From RI-283 sp964487925 (lineage in GTDB: Bacteria; Pseudomonadota; Gammaproteobacteria; SZUA-140): 64,000 nucleotides of DNA. Every line of letters begins with the position of its first letter. The stretch's first letter is position 1. The notes under the pieces are model-generated. The model saw nothing but the letters and a program-made list of their open reading frames with translations. It made no database searches and was not told the origin of the DNA. This document shows positions 1-9,316 of the stretch, in pieces. The DNA is taken from assembly GCA_964487925.1 (NCBI GenBank), contig CAZASZ010000001.1:1-64000 (forward strand), given 5' to 3'. The translations under genes and the position numbers were made by a program.

Positions 1-622
1 CAAGACACGCCGAGCCCATATCCACAGCGCTCGACAACGTCACATTAACATACTGAGCGCTAACACCGGCGCCGAACGACCATTTATTATCGAGTCGCCA
101 GGCAATACTGGGATTGACATTTACAGTCTTCAGATCAGACTTGACGGCATGATAGCGCCCGACCCAGTTGGGGTTATACTCCGTACTCAGACCGAACGGG
201 GCATTGATGCCCAGCCCGATGACGACGTCGGGATTCAAGTGCTGAAGATAGTAGAGATTCGGGACGTAGCCGTTCTGACCACCGTTATCGTTGGGTCCCG
301 TCAATGCACCTCCGACAACGCCCGTTGGGAGCTTGGAACCCTGATTCGTAAAAGACGCCTTGGGATGAATATAGTGTAACCCAAGGGTGGATTGGCGCCC
401 CTTGACCAGCGTCATGGCGGCTGGATTGAAATACATGACCGAGGGATCCTCTGCCGAGGTCGCCGCTCCCGAAAAGGCATTGCCCTGTCCGCTCGCACTC
501 TGTTCGATCAACGCAAAACCGGATGCCTGAGCCCCCGCCATCGGCAACATCAATACGAACGGCCATGTATACTGAATTCTCTTCAACAATCTACCCCGAA
601 CATTCAATATTTTCCTGTGCAT
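1..622 (-). CDS. FadL/OmpP1/TodX-family outer membrane transport protein (partial, C-terminus outside window)
   Basis: The reverse-strand frame opens at the ATG ending at 622, preceded by a strong AGGAGG, and stays open to the window edge, giving about 207 N-terminal residues. After a roughly 33-residue signal peptide the mature protein starts ASGFALIEQSASGQGNA, continues with AEDPSVMYFNPAAMT, and later has GINAPFGLSTEYNPNWVGRYHA. These are the hallmark N-terminal hatch and NPA-type sequences of FadL barrels, which take up long-chain fatty acids or other hydrophobic compounds across the outer membrane. The substrate cannot be read from sequence. It is transcribed away from bcp, with a 163-bp divergent gap. 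The family call is secure; only the first half of the barrel is present. Confidence 0.9.
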   Translation of the reverse strand, partial: MHRKILNVRGRLLKRIQYTWPFVLMLPMAGAQASGFALIEQSASGQGNAFSGAATSAEDPSVMYFNPAAMTLVKGRQSTLGLHYIHPKASFTNQGSKLPTGVVGGALTGPNDNGGQNGYVPNLYYLQHLNPDVVIGLGINAPFGLSTEYNPNWVGRYHAVKSDLKTVNVNPSIAWRLDNKWSFGAGVSAQYVNVTLSSAVDMGSACL

Positions 623-785
623 CGCTCCCCTCCTGTTTTATTGAACGCCGACCGACTCAGGTCAAACCGGCGGTCCAGCCAGCTTTCCCGAAAATACTCC
701 CTGGACAAGCCTTGTTCAAAGATATCACTGCGGATTCGTTTTTCGCTATTATGGGCCTTTCAGCCATCGCACCCAGAGGTTTCTC

Positions 786-1259
786 ATGACGTCATCCGTG
801 AAGATCGACCAGCCCATTCCAGAGTTCGCCCTGCCCGCGACCAATGACCGCACGATCGCCAGCGCCGATCTGAACGGTCACAACACAGTGGTCTACTTTT
901 ACCCCAAGGACAGCACGCCCGGTTGCACGCTGGAGAGCCAAGGTTTTCGTGACGCTATGGCCGACTTCGCGGCCTGCAATACCGTCATTTTCGGGGTCTC
1001 CCGAGACAGTTTGCATTCGCATGAGAACTTTCGCAGCAAGCAGTGCCTATTGTTTGACCTAATCAGCGACGACGACGAAGTTTTGTGTCAGTTGTTCGGC
1101 GTGATCCGCATGAAGAATATGTATGGGAAGCAGATCCGTGGAATCGAACGCAGTACATTTCTAATCGATCGCGAAGGGGTCCTACGCAGAGAGTGGCGCA
1201 AGGTCAAGGTCGACGGCCATGTAGCTGAGGTCCTGGCCGCCGCTCAGGCGCTTGGGTAA
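786..1259 (+). CDS. bcp: Thioredoxin-dependent peroxiredoxin Bcp/PrxQ
   Basis: A 157-residue AhpC/TSA-type peroxiredoxin. The peroxidatic cysteine is C47 in YPKDSTPGCTLES, the typical Bcp/PrxQ active-site segment. The residue five positions later, where many Bcp proteins carry the resolving cysteine, is not a cysteine here (GCTLESQGF); other cysteines lie at 64 and 87, so the resolving partner may differ or be thioredoxin directly. The protein reduces hydrogen peroxide and organic hydroperoxides in the cytoplasm. An AGAGG ribosome site precedes the start. It is a single gene, divergent from the FadL-like gene and convergent with the radical SAM gene. Confidence 0.93.
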   Translation: MTSSVKIDQPIPEFALPATNDRTIASADLNGHNTVVYFYPKDSTPGCTLESQGFRDAMADFAACNTVIFGVSRDSLHSHENFRSKQCLLFDLISDDDEVLCQLFGVIRMKNMYGKQIRGIERSTFLIDREGVLRREWRKVKVDGHVAEVLAAAQALG

Positions 1260-1357
1260 CCGAGGAACTCCGGACCGTACTCGGCCCCGCTGGCACTGAC
1301 CAGCTGCGAAAATCCGACAGAAGCGAAGTGTAATACACGTCTTCGATTCGGTTAACC

Positions 1358-2224
1358 TTAGGGCGTCACAAAGGTTGATAGCCCGACCGCCTCTATACGA
1401 CGCGCGAACGCCTGCATCCATTCTGGATCCAGCCTGGATACATGGTTTGATTCGGCTTGTAACGAGGGTCGGGCCAGGCCATAGAGCCGTACTCCTTGCA
1501 GCAGTATACGATCAGCAACCAGCCGCTCTAAAAACTTGAGATAAGCGACCTGCTCGACTGCATCTGGCGGCAGACCGTCCCAACGCATGACACAGGTCTG
1601 AATCCAGGTGGGACAAAGCTTTGCACATACAGCGAGCGTGTCGTGAATAGCGGACGCCGAAAGACGAACGCCGTTGATCCGTTGGCTGCCCGATTCCGTC
1701 ACGGAGTCTACCTTGAACCAGACCTCGCCACCGAGTCCCGCGATAGCGCTCAATGCCCGCTGCACGTGTGGCTTGCGAATATAGGAACCGTTACTGATTA
1801 ACACCAAGGGCACCCGCCCGGCTAAACCGATCTCCCGCATAATTTGGCCGATACGCTCGACGATCACATCGAACTGCCAACTGCTGGTCGGCTCACCGTT
1901 ACCCGATATGGCCAGGTCACAGACCTGTCTGCAGCCCTCGGGGACATGACGGTCCATGAATCCCCCATGCAGTACCTCGTCGAGAAAACCACGTAGCTCA
2001 TGTTCGAGCAGCGCCAGATCGATCTCGGGCGCCGATCCTCGACTCAATCCGGGAACTTGGCAATAGGCGCAATGCCAGTCGCAGGCATTATTGGGGTTCA
2101 GGTTGATTCCGATCGAAACCCCGCCTGCCCTGCGCGACACAACGGGATATACATAGGTCAGGCCCACGACGTCGCGATCATGGTCCTCTGGCGTAAGCGT
2201 GGGCGGCTGCGGTGGTTGCTTCAT
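1358..2224 (-). CDS. Radical SAM protein of unknown substrate
   Basis: A 288-residue protein with the [4Fe-4S] cluster motif CX3CX2C (C48, C52, C55 in NNACDWHCAYC), an AISGNGEPTSS segment matching the GGE-like SAM-binding motif, and VLISNGSYI typical of the central TIM-barrel strands. The N-terminal VGLTYVYPVVSRRAGGVSIGINLNP resembles the small COG0731-like radical SAM group related to TYW1/wybutosine enzymes. No accessory cluster domain is visible. The substrate is unknown and the neighbours give no help. It ends about 100 bp from bcp and is divergent from the lipoprotein gene at 2379. Confidence 0.8.
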   Translation of the reverse strand: MKQPPQPPTLTPEDHDRDVVGLTYVYPVVSRRAGGVSIGINLNPNNACDWHCAYCQVPGLSRGSAPEIDLALLEHELRGFLDEVLHGGFMDRHVPEGCRQVCDLAISGNGEPTSSWQFDVIVERIGQIMREIGLAGRVPLVLISNGSYIRKPHVQRALSAIAGLGGEVWFKVDSVTESGSQRINGVRLSASAIHDTLAVCAKLCPTWIQTCVMRWDGLPPDAVEQVAYLKFLERLVADRILLQGVRLYGLARPSLQAESNHVSRLDPEWMQAFARRIEAVGLSTFVTP

Positions 2225-2378
2225 CGTTTCTGGCGGATTTCCATGTGTCGAACAGCGGTTGCCCCGAACCCGTAACCTTGTTGGCCTGGGGGCGGTAGGG
2301 TATCCTGTTTAATCATAACGGATCCGACAGAGGTCCGGCACGGATTCGTTTGATATAGACCAATTTTCGAGGAGGGAA

Positions 2379-2816
2379 ATGATGGCGAAGCAGAAAAATG
2401 TCTTACTGACCGCGGCCCTTGTCCTGCTCATGGCCGGGTGTGCGTCAACAGATAAAACTCGGGTCCAATCCGGGCAAAACGATGCGACTGCGCGCACCGA
2501 TAGTCCCGAGTCGCTCGTCGTTCAACCCATCACCACACCGCCCACTCCAGCGGAGATCAAGGATTTCGGAGACCGTTTGAAGGCCCTTCGGGAGACTTTG
2601 TATTCGGTCTCCCGCAATACCTACAGCCTTTATCTCGGCGGCCGATACACGGCAACCTATCATGCGGGAGACGGCCAGCTTGATCTTGTCAGCGACACCG
2701 GAGTCAAGACCTGCAGCTATTCCGTCCAGGCGGAACTAAAGGATAAAGCCGATGAGACTGCCTGCCGCCAGTGGCTCAATGACCTGAATGACGATCTGAC
2801 TCAGCTGTCGAAATAA
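2379..2816 (+). CDS. Small secreted lipoprotein, function unknown
   Basis: 145 residues. A short positive N-terminus (MMAKQKN), a hydrophobic segment and the lipobox LMAGC predict a lipoprotein; the residue after Cys is Ala, consistent with sorting to the outer membrane. The mature part has a polar linker, then a compact domain containing RNTYSLYLGGRYTATYHAGDG and two cysteines that could pair (CSYSV and ACRQW). I do not recognise the family. A GGAGG lies just upstream of the start. The stop is only 44 bp from the DUF1538 gene on the same strand, so it may be the first gene of that operon. Confidence 0.75.
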   Translation: MMAKQKNVLLTAALVLLMAGCASTDKTRVQSGQNDATARTDSPESLVVQPITTPPTPAEIKDFGDRLKALRETLYSVSRNTYSLYLGGRYTATYHAGDGQLDLVSDTGVKTCSYSVQAELKDKADETACRQWLNDLNDDLTQLSK

Positions 2817-2860
2817 TCGGTCCCTCGCGCTGATCATGAATTGACTGGGAGGCTGCGTAC

Positions 2861-3628
2861 GTGTCCGGAGACCGGGATCATACATCCCTCCTGATAGTTC
2901 GCGTCCGCCGGTTCTTTCATCTGATATTCGATGCCTTTCGTGACCTATTGCCGGTCATCCTGGTCGTCGCCGTCTTCCAGCTTGTCGTTCTGCAGCAGCC
3001 GTTCCCTCACCTCCATCAGGTCCTGATTGGAACCGTTCTTGTCGCGGCGGGGCTGTTTCTATTTATACGCGGCCTCGAAATCGGGCTATTTCCGCTCGGT
3101 GAGACGATGGCCTACGATTTTGCCCGCAAGGGCAGTCTGGGTTGGCTGCTGTTGTTCGCGTTCGCGCTCGGATTCGGCACCACGATCGCCGAACCGGCAT
3201 TGATCGCCGTGGCTGGCGAGGCTGCCAAGATCGCCGCCAATGGAGGCGTAATCCCGCCCCATGAGGCCGACCTGAATCAATACGCGCTGGGCCTACGCAT
3301 CACGGTCGCGTTCTCGGTCGGGTTCGCAATCGTTGTCGGCGTCATTCGCATACTCAAGGGCTGGCCGCTGCACTACCTGATCGCCGCGGGCTACATCGCG
3401 GTCGTGTTGATCACACCCTTCGCGCCGTCAACTATGGTTGGGATCGCCTACGACTCGGGAGGAGTCACGACCTCGACCATCACCGTCCCGCTGGTCACAG
3501 CCCTGGGCATAGGGCTTGCGTCAAGTATCAAGGGGCGCAACCCGATGGTCGACGGCTTCGGACTTATTGCCTTCGCCTCTCTGACCCCCATGATCTTCGT
3601 CATGATCTACGGGATTATCCTGCAATGA
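2861..3628 (+). CDS. DUF1538 integral membrane protein, first copy
   Basis: A 255-residue, largely hydrophobic protein starting at GTG with GGGAGG a short distance upstream. It has about seven membrane segments and the two conserved DUF1538 motifs: [14 protein letters not shown] after the third segment and [20 protein letters not shown] in the second half. Both recur in the next gene product, and many homologues carry two DUF1538 units in one chain. The half-membrane Gly/Thr-rich motifs resemble substrate- or ion-binding segments of secondary carriers, but no biochemical function is established to my knowledge. It overlaps the next gene by 4 nt (ATGA), so the two are likely translated together and may form a heterodimer. 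Confidence 0.85.
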   Translation: MSGDRDHTSLLIVRVRRFFHLIFDAFRDLLPVILVVAVFQLVVLQQPFPHLHQVLIGTVLVAAGLFLFIRGLEIGLFPLGETMAYDFARKGSLGWLLLFAFALGFGTTIAEPALIAVAGEAAKIAANGGVIPPHEADLNQYALGLRITVAFSVGFAIVVGVIRILKGWPLHYLIAAGYIAVVLITPFAPSTMVGIAYDSGGVTTSTITVPLVTALGIGLASSIKGRNPMVDGFGLIAFASLTPMIFVMIYGIILQ

Positions 3629-4422
3629 ACGCCTTGATGGACCTCTTGATGGCGTTGGGATCCACGATGGTCGACATCCTGCCCATTGTGATCATCGTGA
3701 TTGGCTTTCAGTGGGTCGTTTTCCGCCGCCCAGTCTCCAATCCGCGCCAGGTCGCGACCGGATTTATCTATGTCACTGTCGGCATGACCTTGTTCTTGGT
3801 CGGACTTGAAGATGCACTATTCCCGGTTGGAAGGCTCATGGCGCAGCAACTGACAGCCCCGGAATTCCTGGGAATCGGCCATACCGAAACAGCGCAGTGG
3901 TCGCACTACGGATGGGTCTATCTATTTGCGGGCGCGATTGGCTTTGCCACGACGATCGCCGAACCTGCACTGATCGCCGTAGCCTACAAGGCGAGCCAGG
4001 TATCCGCCGGCGCGGTCGATGCATGGGCGTTACGCGTCGCCGTCGGGATCGGGGTCGGCTTTGGCCTGGCGTTGGGCGCGATGCGCATCGTCACCGGAAT
4101 CCCCTTGCATCTTATCATCATGGTGGGGTATATGGTCGTCATTGTGCAGACATTATTCGCGCCCAAGCAGATCATCGCCCTGGCCTATGATTCCGGTGGC
4201 GTCACGACATCGACAGTTACGGTGCCAATCGTCACCGCACTGGGCCTGGGGCTGGCCGGTACCATCCCCGGCCGCAGTCAGCTACTCGACGGCTTTGGAC
4301 TAATCGCCTTCGCCAGCTTGTTCCCCATCATCACCGTCCTGGGCTACGCCCAGTTCGCCGAGTGGCGTGCCCGCATGACGAAAAGGGACCGCCAAGACGC
4401 AACACCACCTGAGAACAAATGA
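3625..4422 (+). CDS. DUF1538 integral membrane protein, second copy
   Basis: A 265-residue paralogue of the upstream protein with the same architecture: [17 protein letters not shown] and [20 protein letters not shown] at equivalent positions, and a charged cytoplasmic tail ending [16 protein letters not shown]. Start and upstream stop overlap (ATGA). The paired half-size copies suggest a heterodimeric transporter or channel. The next two genes encode a PII-like protein and a CBS-domain protein, soluble sensors that commonly gate membrane transporters, so nucleotide- or metabolite-controlled transport is a reasonable inference. The substrate is unknown. Confidence 0.85.
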   Translation: MNALMDLLMALGSTMVDILPIVIIVIGFQWVVFRRPVSNPRQVATGFIYVTVGMTLFLVGLEDALFPVGRLMAQQLTAPEFLGIGHTETAQWSHYGWVYLFAGAIGFATTIAEPALIAVAYKASQVSAGAVDAWALRVAVGIGVGFGLALGAMRIVTGIPLHLIIMVGYMVVIVQTLFAPKQIIALAYDSGGVTTSTVTVPIVTALGLGLAGTIPGRSQLLDGFGLIAFASLFPIITVLGYAQFAEWRARMTKRDRQDATPPENK

Positions 4423-4467
4423 CAGCCCATATGGGCATATATCCCTTGATTCGAGGAGACCAGAAAA

Positions 4468-4818
4468 ATGCATTTCAAACTGATCATCGCGCTTGTTGAA
4501 GACAAGTGCACTGACGAGGTACTGGACGCGGCAAGAAACGGCGGCGCCACCGGTGCGACAGTCATCCCACAGGCGCGGGGCGAGGGGCTGCAAAAATCCA
4601 AGACCTTCTTTGGACTAACGCTGGAGACCCAGCGTGACATGCTGATGTTTCTTGTCGAGGAACACCTTGCTCGAAACGTCGTTGAGACCATCGCGCACGT
4701 CGCCGGCTTCGAAGATAGACCCGGCGCCGGCATCGCCTTTCAGATCAATGTCGAGGACGCCGTAGGCGTGTCCCAACAGATCAAGTCCCTGACAAATGTT
4801 GTGGAGGAAGAGCTGTGA
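4468..4818 (+). CDS. PII-like signalling protein
   Basis: 116 residues with the PII ferredoxin-like fold pattern: KLIIALVEDKCTDEVLDAARNGGATGATVIPQARG, then a C-terminal strand and helix with GAGIAFQINVEDAVGV. Unlike GlnB/GlnK it has no long T-loop with the uridylylated tyrosine; the equivalent stretch is the short GEGLQKSKTFFGLTLE. It is therefore a divergent PII-like protein rather than a nitrogen-regulatory PII. GGAG lies upstream of the start. The stop codon overlaps the CBS gene. By analogy with other PII-like proteins next to transporters, it probably binds a nucleotide or small anion and controls the DUF1538 proteins; the ligand is not predictable here. Confidence 0.82.
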   Translation: MHFKLIIALVEDKCTDEVLDAARNGGATGATVIPQARGEGLQKSKTFFGLTLETQRDMLMFLVEEHLARNVVETIAHVAGFEDRPGAGIAFQINVEDAVGVSQQIKSLTNVVEEEL

Positions 4819-5222
4819 ACAAAAAACAGGTGATACGCGTCCGGAACGTCATGAAAGCAGCGTTCGGCACCGTACAAGGCATGGACACCATCGAGTCGGC
4901 GTTGTCTCAAATGAGGGAAATACATACCAAGTGCCTGATCGTTGAAAAACGTCATGACGACGACGAATACGGCATCCTGCTGGTCTCCGATATTGCCCGC
5001 AAGGTCATCGCCAGAGACCGACCACAGGAACGTGTCAACGTCTACGAGGTCATGGCCAAGCCCATCATCAACGTTGATCCAGGTATGGACATCCGTTATT
5101 GCGCCCGACTCTTCGACCGCTTCGACATCAGCCATGCACCGGTACTTGAATCGGGTAAGATCATCGGCGTGGTCAGCTTCAGCGACTTAGTGCTAAAGGG
5201 ATTAGCCAAAATCGGGAATTAG
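4815..5222 (+). CDS. CBS-pair domain protein
   Basis: 135 residues made almost entirely of two CBS motifs: RNVMKAAFGTVQGMDTIESALSQM and YEVMAKPIINVDPGMDIRYCARLFDRFDISHAPVLESGKIIGVVSFSDLV. The GTG start overlaps the PII-like stop (GTGA). CBS pairs bind adenosine nucleotides and regulate enzymes or transporters. Here it is the last gene of the DUF1538 operon and is probably a second energy-state sensor alongside the PII-like protein. It ends 5 bp before the oppositely oriented dcd gene. Confidence 0.88.
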   Translation: MNKKQVIRVRNVMKAAFGTVQGMDTIESALSQMREIHTKCLIVEKRHDDDEYGILLVSDIARKVIARDRPQERVNVYEVMAKPIINVDPGMDIRYCARLFDRFDISHAPVLESGKIIGVVSFSDLVLKGLAKIGN

Positions 5223-5227
5223 GATCA

Positions 5228-5794
5228 TTAACCCCTAGGTAGGGTCACGCCACGCTGGCCTTGGTATTTGCCCTTACGGTCGAGATAAGAGGTCTCGCAG
5301 ACTTCATCCGACTCGAGGAACAAGACCTGAGCCACGCCTTCATTGGCATAAATGCGCGCCGGCAATGGAGTTGTATTCGAAAACTCCAAAGTCACATGGC
5401 CTTCCCACTCGGGCTCAAGTGGCGTGACATTGACGATGATGCCACAGCGGGCATAAGTCGACTTGCCGAGACAGATCGTCAGCACGTTACGCGGGATGCG
5501 GAAATACTCGACCGTTCGCGCCAGCGCAAACGAATTCGGTGGGATGATGCAGACATCGGATTCGACATCGACAAAGCTTGCGTCATCGAAGTGCTTCGGA
5601 TCGACGATTGCCGAGTTGATATTCGTAAAGATCTTAAACTCGGCCGCACAGCGGATATCGTAACCATAGCTCGATGTCCCATAGGAGATCACGGGTCGAC
5701 CGTCCGCACTACGGACTTGGCCCGGAACAAAGGGCTCGATCATGCCTTCCTGTTCCGCCATACGGCGGATCCACTTGTCTGATTTGATGCTCAC
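5228..5794 (-). CDS. dcd: dCTP deaminase
   Basis: A 188-residue trimeric dUTPase-fold protein that deaminates dCTP to dUTP, the main route to dTTP precursors in gammaproteobacteria. Signature segments are [69 protein letters not shown] and a C-terminal [13 protein letters not shown]. Length and motifs match E. coli Dcd, so a dCTP-only enzyme is likely. It lies 12 bp downstream of apbC/mrp on the same strand, the common dcd-apbC pairing of this class. Confidence 0.95.
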   Translation of the reverse strand: MSIKSDKWIRRMAEQEGMIEPFVPGQVRSADGRPVISYGTSSYGYDIRCAAEFKIFTNINSAIVDPKHFDDASFVDVESDVCIIPPNSFALARTVEYFRIPRNVLTICLGKSTYARCGIIVNVTPLEPEWEGHVTLEFSNTTPLPARIYANEGVAQVLFLESDEVCETSYLDRKGKYQGQRGVTLPRG

Positions 5795-5806
5795 GCTAGG
5801 CTCTTC

Positions 5807-6904
5807 TTAATTATTTTCGATAACGATATTGGGGAAGCGCGTACTGTAGTCCCTGGCCTGCAATGACAGGCTGGCACCGATCTTGAGCGCGATTTCGCGA
5901 TAGGCGCGGGTGATATCGCCATCGGGATCGGCGACAACGCTGGGTTCGCCACAGTCAACTCCAGCCCGAATCCGTCCATCCAAAGGCAGGTCGCCTAGCA
6001 ATTGAATGCCGTACTCCTCGGCCATACGCGCGCCGCCGCCACTACCGAAGATATGCTCCTCATGGCCGCACTGGCTACAGATATGGGTGCTCATGTTCTC
6101 GATGATGCCCAGCACCGGAACGCTGACCTTCTCGAACATCTTGTAGGCCTTGCGGGCATCGATCAGCGCAATGTCCTGTGGCGTCGTCACGATAACTGCG
6201 GCGCTCACCGGAATTTTCTGGGCCAGGGTCAGCTGGGTATCGCCAGTGCCCGGCGGCAGATCAATGACCAGATAGTCGAGTTCACGCCAGTTGGTGTCAC
6301 GCAACAACTGTTCGAGGGCCTGCGTCACCATGGGGCCACGCCAGATCATCGGCGTCTCCTCGTCGACGAGATAGCCGATCGACATACTCTGCAGGCCGTG
6401 GGCCATGACCGGCTCCATCGACTTACCATCCTGTGACTGAGGCTGCTCGCTCACACCGAGCATTCGAGGCTGACTGGGGCCATAGATATCGGCATCAAGA
6501 ATGCCGCAGTTGGCCCCTTCGGCGACCAACGCCAGCGCCAGATTGACTGCGGTCGTGGACTTTCCGACCCCACCCTTGCCGGAGGCGACGGCGATGATAT
6601 TTCGGATATTATCGAAACGCTTGACGCCCTTCTGGGCGGCATGGGCGATGACCTGATCGTTGATAACGATCTCAACCTTATCAACACCATCCACGGTCAG
6701 AACGACTTCACGAAGGGCGGCGCCGAGGCGCTGACGATAGCTGGCGGCAGGGAAGCCGAGCACGACTTGGATTCTGGCCACACCGGCATCGCAAGCAATC
6801 TCATTGATTGCGCCGGCGGCGACTAGGTCCTTACTAAGATACGGGTCCTGATAACGGGCGATTGCGCCCTCGATCTGGGCGCGTAAGAATTCGGGGCTGG
6901 ACAT
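5807..6904 (-). CDS. apbC: Iron-sulfur cluster carrier ATPase ApbC/Mrp
   Basis: 365 residues: an N-terminal DUF59/MIP18-like region (about 1-95, including AGVARIQVVLGFPAASYR) followed by a deviant Walker A P-loop VASGKGGVGKSTTAVN (about 107-120), LVIDLPPGTGDTQL, and the C-terminal CSQC motif (MSTHICSQCGHEE) that binds a bridging Fe-S cluster in the dimer. It delivers [4Fe-4S] clusters to apoproteins, complementing the Isc system encoded near 57 kb. It is followed by dcd. In many relatives metG is the divergent neighbour; it is not seen here. Confidence 0.93.
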   Translation of the reverse strand: MSSPEFLRAQIEGAIARYQDPYLSKDLVAAGAINEIACDAGVARIQVVLGFPAASYRQRLGAALREVVLTVDGVDKVEIVINDQVIAHAAQKGVKRFDNIRNIIAVASGKGGVGKSTTAVNLALALVAEGANCGILDADIYGPSQPRMLGVSEQPQSQDGKSMEPVMAHGLQSMSIGYLVDEETPMIWRGPMVTQALEQLLRDTNWRELDYLVIDLPPGTGDTQLTLAQKIPVSAAVIVTTPQDIALIDARKAYKMFEKVSVPVLGIIENMSTHICSQCGHEEHIFGSGGGARMAEEYGIQLLGDLPLDGRIRAGVDCGEPSVVADPDGDITRAYREIALKIGASLSLQARDYSTRFPNIVIENN

Positions 6905-7043
6905 GATGGGCGGTATTCCTTCGAAAGGTCTATTGAACAGAACTGCCCGTCATATTACACGATTTTTTCGAGATTTGATGCGCTAGGCACAGGTCAAAGC
7001 ACGAATTCCGAACGGGGAACGAACTACACAAGAGATCAGATCG

Positions 7044-8327
7044 CTATGACGTACACTCGTGAACGATACGCCCACCGAGCAGGGTATAGACTACCCGGCC
7101 CTTCATCTCCCAGCCCATGAACGGGGTGTGATGGCCCATGCTGACCATGCTCCGCGTATCCACGATCCACATCGCGTCAGGATCGAAGATACAGATATCC
7201 GCAAGCCTACCCGGGTCCAGCCGCCCTGCCTCTACCCCCAGTATCTGGGCAGGGCGGTCGGTGAGTCGAGCAACCATGTCCGGAAGGGATAACACACCGT
7301 CATCGACCAACCGAAGGCTCAAGGGTAGCAGGGTTTCGAGCGCCGACAGACCACTGGCCGTGGATGGAAACGGGGCCAGCTTGGCATCCGCCTCGTGCGG
7401 CTGGTGATCGGAACAGATCGCATCGATCCCATCCTGACTCAACCAATGCCGCAGAGCATCCCGATCACGTTGGGTGCGCAGCGGCGGGTGCAAGTGACAG
7501 CGGTCATCGAAATCGAGCAGATCGTATTCACTCAGATGCAAGTGATGCCCGCTGACGTCAGCCGTGACCTGAAGTCCATCGTGACGGGCGCGGGCAATGA
7601 GCTGGGCGCCGCGTGCGGTCGAGACAAGGCAGAAATGCGCCTTCACCCCGACCAGGGCGATGAGTTCCAAAATCCCCGCGATGGCGACTGTCTCTGCGGC
7701 AGTAGGGATTCCCCGCAGACCCAGCCTACTGGCGACGGCGCCCTCGTGAGCACAACCATCATTGGCTAGGTCATGGATCTCCGGATGAATAAACACGGTC
7801 AGATCGAAACTGGCCGCATACTCAAAGGCCCGACGCATAACCTGAAAATTCAACATCGGACTACGGCCATTACTGACGCCGCAACAACCTGCATCAAGTA
7901 GCGCGGCCATCTCACTCAAATGCTGGCCGTCCAGGCCCTGCGTCAGCGCACCCAGAGGCACGACTCGCGCGCTGCCCGCCGCCGCTGCCCGCTCCTGAAT
8001 CATACGCGTCACCGCAGGCGTATCGATCACCGGCTGGGTATCGGGCGGGCAGCACAGTGTCGTGATACCGCTCGCGGCCGCGGCTCTGGTCTCACTCTCG
8101 ATCGTACCCTTTTGCTCCTGGCCGGGCTCACGCAGCTTGGCGCGCAGGTCGACCAGGCCAGGACAAACGACGCATCCCTTGGCATTGATCGTGCGCTCGG
8201 GATGGAAACCTTCCGGCGCAAGCCCCCGCGCAAGAACCCGTCCGTCTTCAATATGGAGATCGGTCAATTCATCAACAGCGTTGGCAGGGTCAACGACTCG
8301 ACCGCCGCAAATACTCATGCGACTCAT
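7044..8327 (-). CDS. pyrC': Dihydroorotase-like protein PyrC' (probable non-catalytic ATCase partner)
   Basis: A 427-residue type I dihydroorotase-family protein. The first metal-binding signature, normally PGxxDxHxHxREPG, reads [14 protein letters not shown]: both histidines are replaced (R62, K64). Other regions remain recognisable, such as ICSDHQPHE and an ending typical of the family. Loss of the HxH pair makes dihydroorotase activity very unlikely. In Pseudomonas, pyrBC' encodes an inactive PyrC' needed for assembly of the aspartate transcarbamoylase dodecamer, and the same role is inferred here. It overlaps pyrB by 4 nt, consistent with stoichiometric synthesis. An active pyrC must be elsewhere in the genome. 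Confidence 0.9.
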   Translation of the reverse strand: MSRMSICGGRVVDPANAVDELTDLHIEDGRVLARGLAPEGFHPERTINAKGCVVCPGLVDLRAKLREPGQEQKGTIESETRAAAASGITTLCCPPDTQPVIDTPAVTRMIQERAAAAGSARVVPLGALTQGLDGQHLSEMAALLDAGCCGVSNGRSPMLNFQVMRRAFEYAASFDLTVFIHPEIHDLANDGCAHEGAVASRLGLRGIPTAAETVAIAGILELIALVGVKAHFCLVSTARGAQLIARARHDGLQVTADVSGHHLHLSEYDLLDFDDRCHLHPPLRTQRDRDALRHWLSQDGIDAICSDHQPHEADAKLAPFPSTASGLSALETLLPLSLRLVDDGVLSLPDMVARLTDRPAQILGVEAGRLDPGRLADICIFDPDAMWIVDTRSMVSMGHHTPFMGWEMKGRVVYTLLGGRIVHECTS

Positions 8328-9316
8328 GTTGACTCCTTAGCGGCACCCGTTGCCGAGGACGAACGCTGCATGGCGCGCGACATCACCGCCATGCGGACGG
8401 CAGTACCATGCGCAACCTGTTGCAGGATCACCGAGCGCGGACCATCGGCCACAGCCGAGTCGATCTCGACACCGCGATTGATCGGCCCTGGATGCATGAC
8501 CATGACGTCGTCACGCGCATAAGACAACTTTTCCTCGGTCAGGCCATAGAGCCGGTAGTATTCGTGCTCGCTGGGCAGCATGCCGCCTTGCATACGCTCA
8601 TACTGCAGGCGCAGCATGATGATGACATCGACATCGCGCAAACCCTCGCGCATATCATGATAGACATGTACGCCAAGGGCACTCGCGGCCTCGACAGGCA
8701 ACAAGGTACGTGGCGCGATGACGCGGATCTCCTGAACGCCAAGCGTACTCAGTGCATGGATCTGAGATCGCGCTACACGCGAGTGCAGGACATCGCCGAC
8801 GATGGCCACAATCAATTGCTGAAAAGTCTGCTTATGGCGACGGATCGTGAACATGTCGAGCATTGCCTGAGTCGGATGGGCATGCCGTCCATCACCGGCA
8901 TTGATGATGCTGACATGGGGCGCGGCATGACGGGCGATAAAATGGGCCGCACCACTATCGGGATGCCGAATCACGAACATATCGCAATGCATAGCCTCAA
9001 GGTTGCGCAGGGTATCGAGCAACGTCTCGCCCTTGGTCGCAGCGGAGGCAGGGATATTAATATTGATGACGTCCGCCGACAGGCGCTTGGCAGCCAGCTC
9101 GAACGTCGTCCGGGTACGCGTACTGGATTCGAAAAAGAGATTGACGATGGTCTTCCCGCGCAGCAGAGGGACCTTCTTAACCTCGCGTTCGGTAACTTCG
9201 GCAAAAGACTCGGCCGTGTCCAGGAGTTCCACGAGCAGCGCACGCTTAAACCCCTCTATTGTCAGAAAGTGACGCAGGTTGCCGGCCGAGTCGAGCTGGA
9301 GGTTGGTCCTATCCAT
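8324..9316 (-). CDS. pyrB: Aspartate carbamoyltransferase catalytic subunit
   Basis: 330 residues. The carbamoyl-phosphate binding motif is SSTRTRT (64-70), followed by the [15 protein letters not shown] and [11 protein letters not shown] segments of ATCase. It catalyses carbamoyl phosphate plus aspartate to carbamoyl aspartate, the first committed step of pyrimidine synthesis. There is no pyrI regulatory-chain gene beside it; instead it overlaps pyrC', typical of class A ATCases built from PyrB plus a DHOase-like chain. It overlaps pyrR by 8 nt. Confidence 0.96.
   Translation of the reverse strand: MDRTNLQLDSAGNLRHFLTIEGFKRALLVELLDTAESFAEVTEREVKKVPLLRGKTIVNLFFESSTRTRTTFELAAKRLSADVININIPASAATKGETLLDTLRNLEAMHCDMFVIRHPDSGAAHFIARHAAPHVSIINAGDGRHAHPTQAMLDMFTIRRHKQTFQQLIVAIVGDVLHSRVARSQIHALSTLGVQEIRVIAPRTLLPVEAASALGVHVYHDMREGLRDVDVIIMLRLQYERMQGGMLPSEHEYYRLYGLTEEKLSYARDDVMVMHPGPINRGVEIDSAVADGPRSVILQQVAHGTAVRMAVMSRAMQRSSSATGAAKEST

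Noticed and set aside
4468..4818. PII-like protein as GlnB/GlnK nitrogen regulator
   Set aside because: There is no T-loop tyrosine or canonical T-loop length, and amtB is not adjacent.
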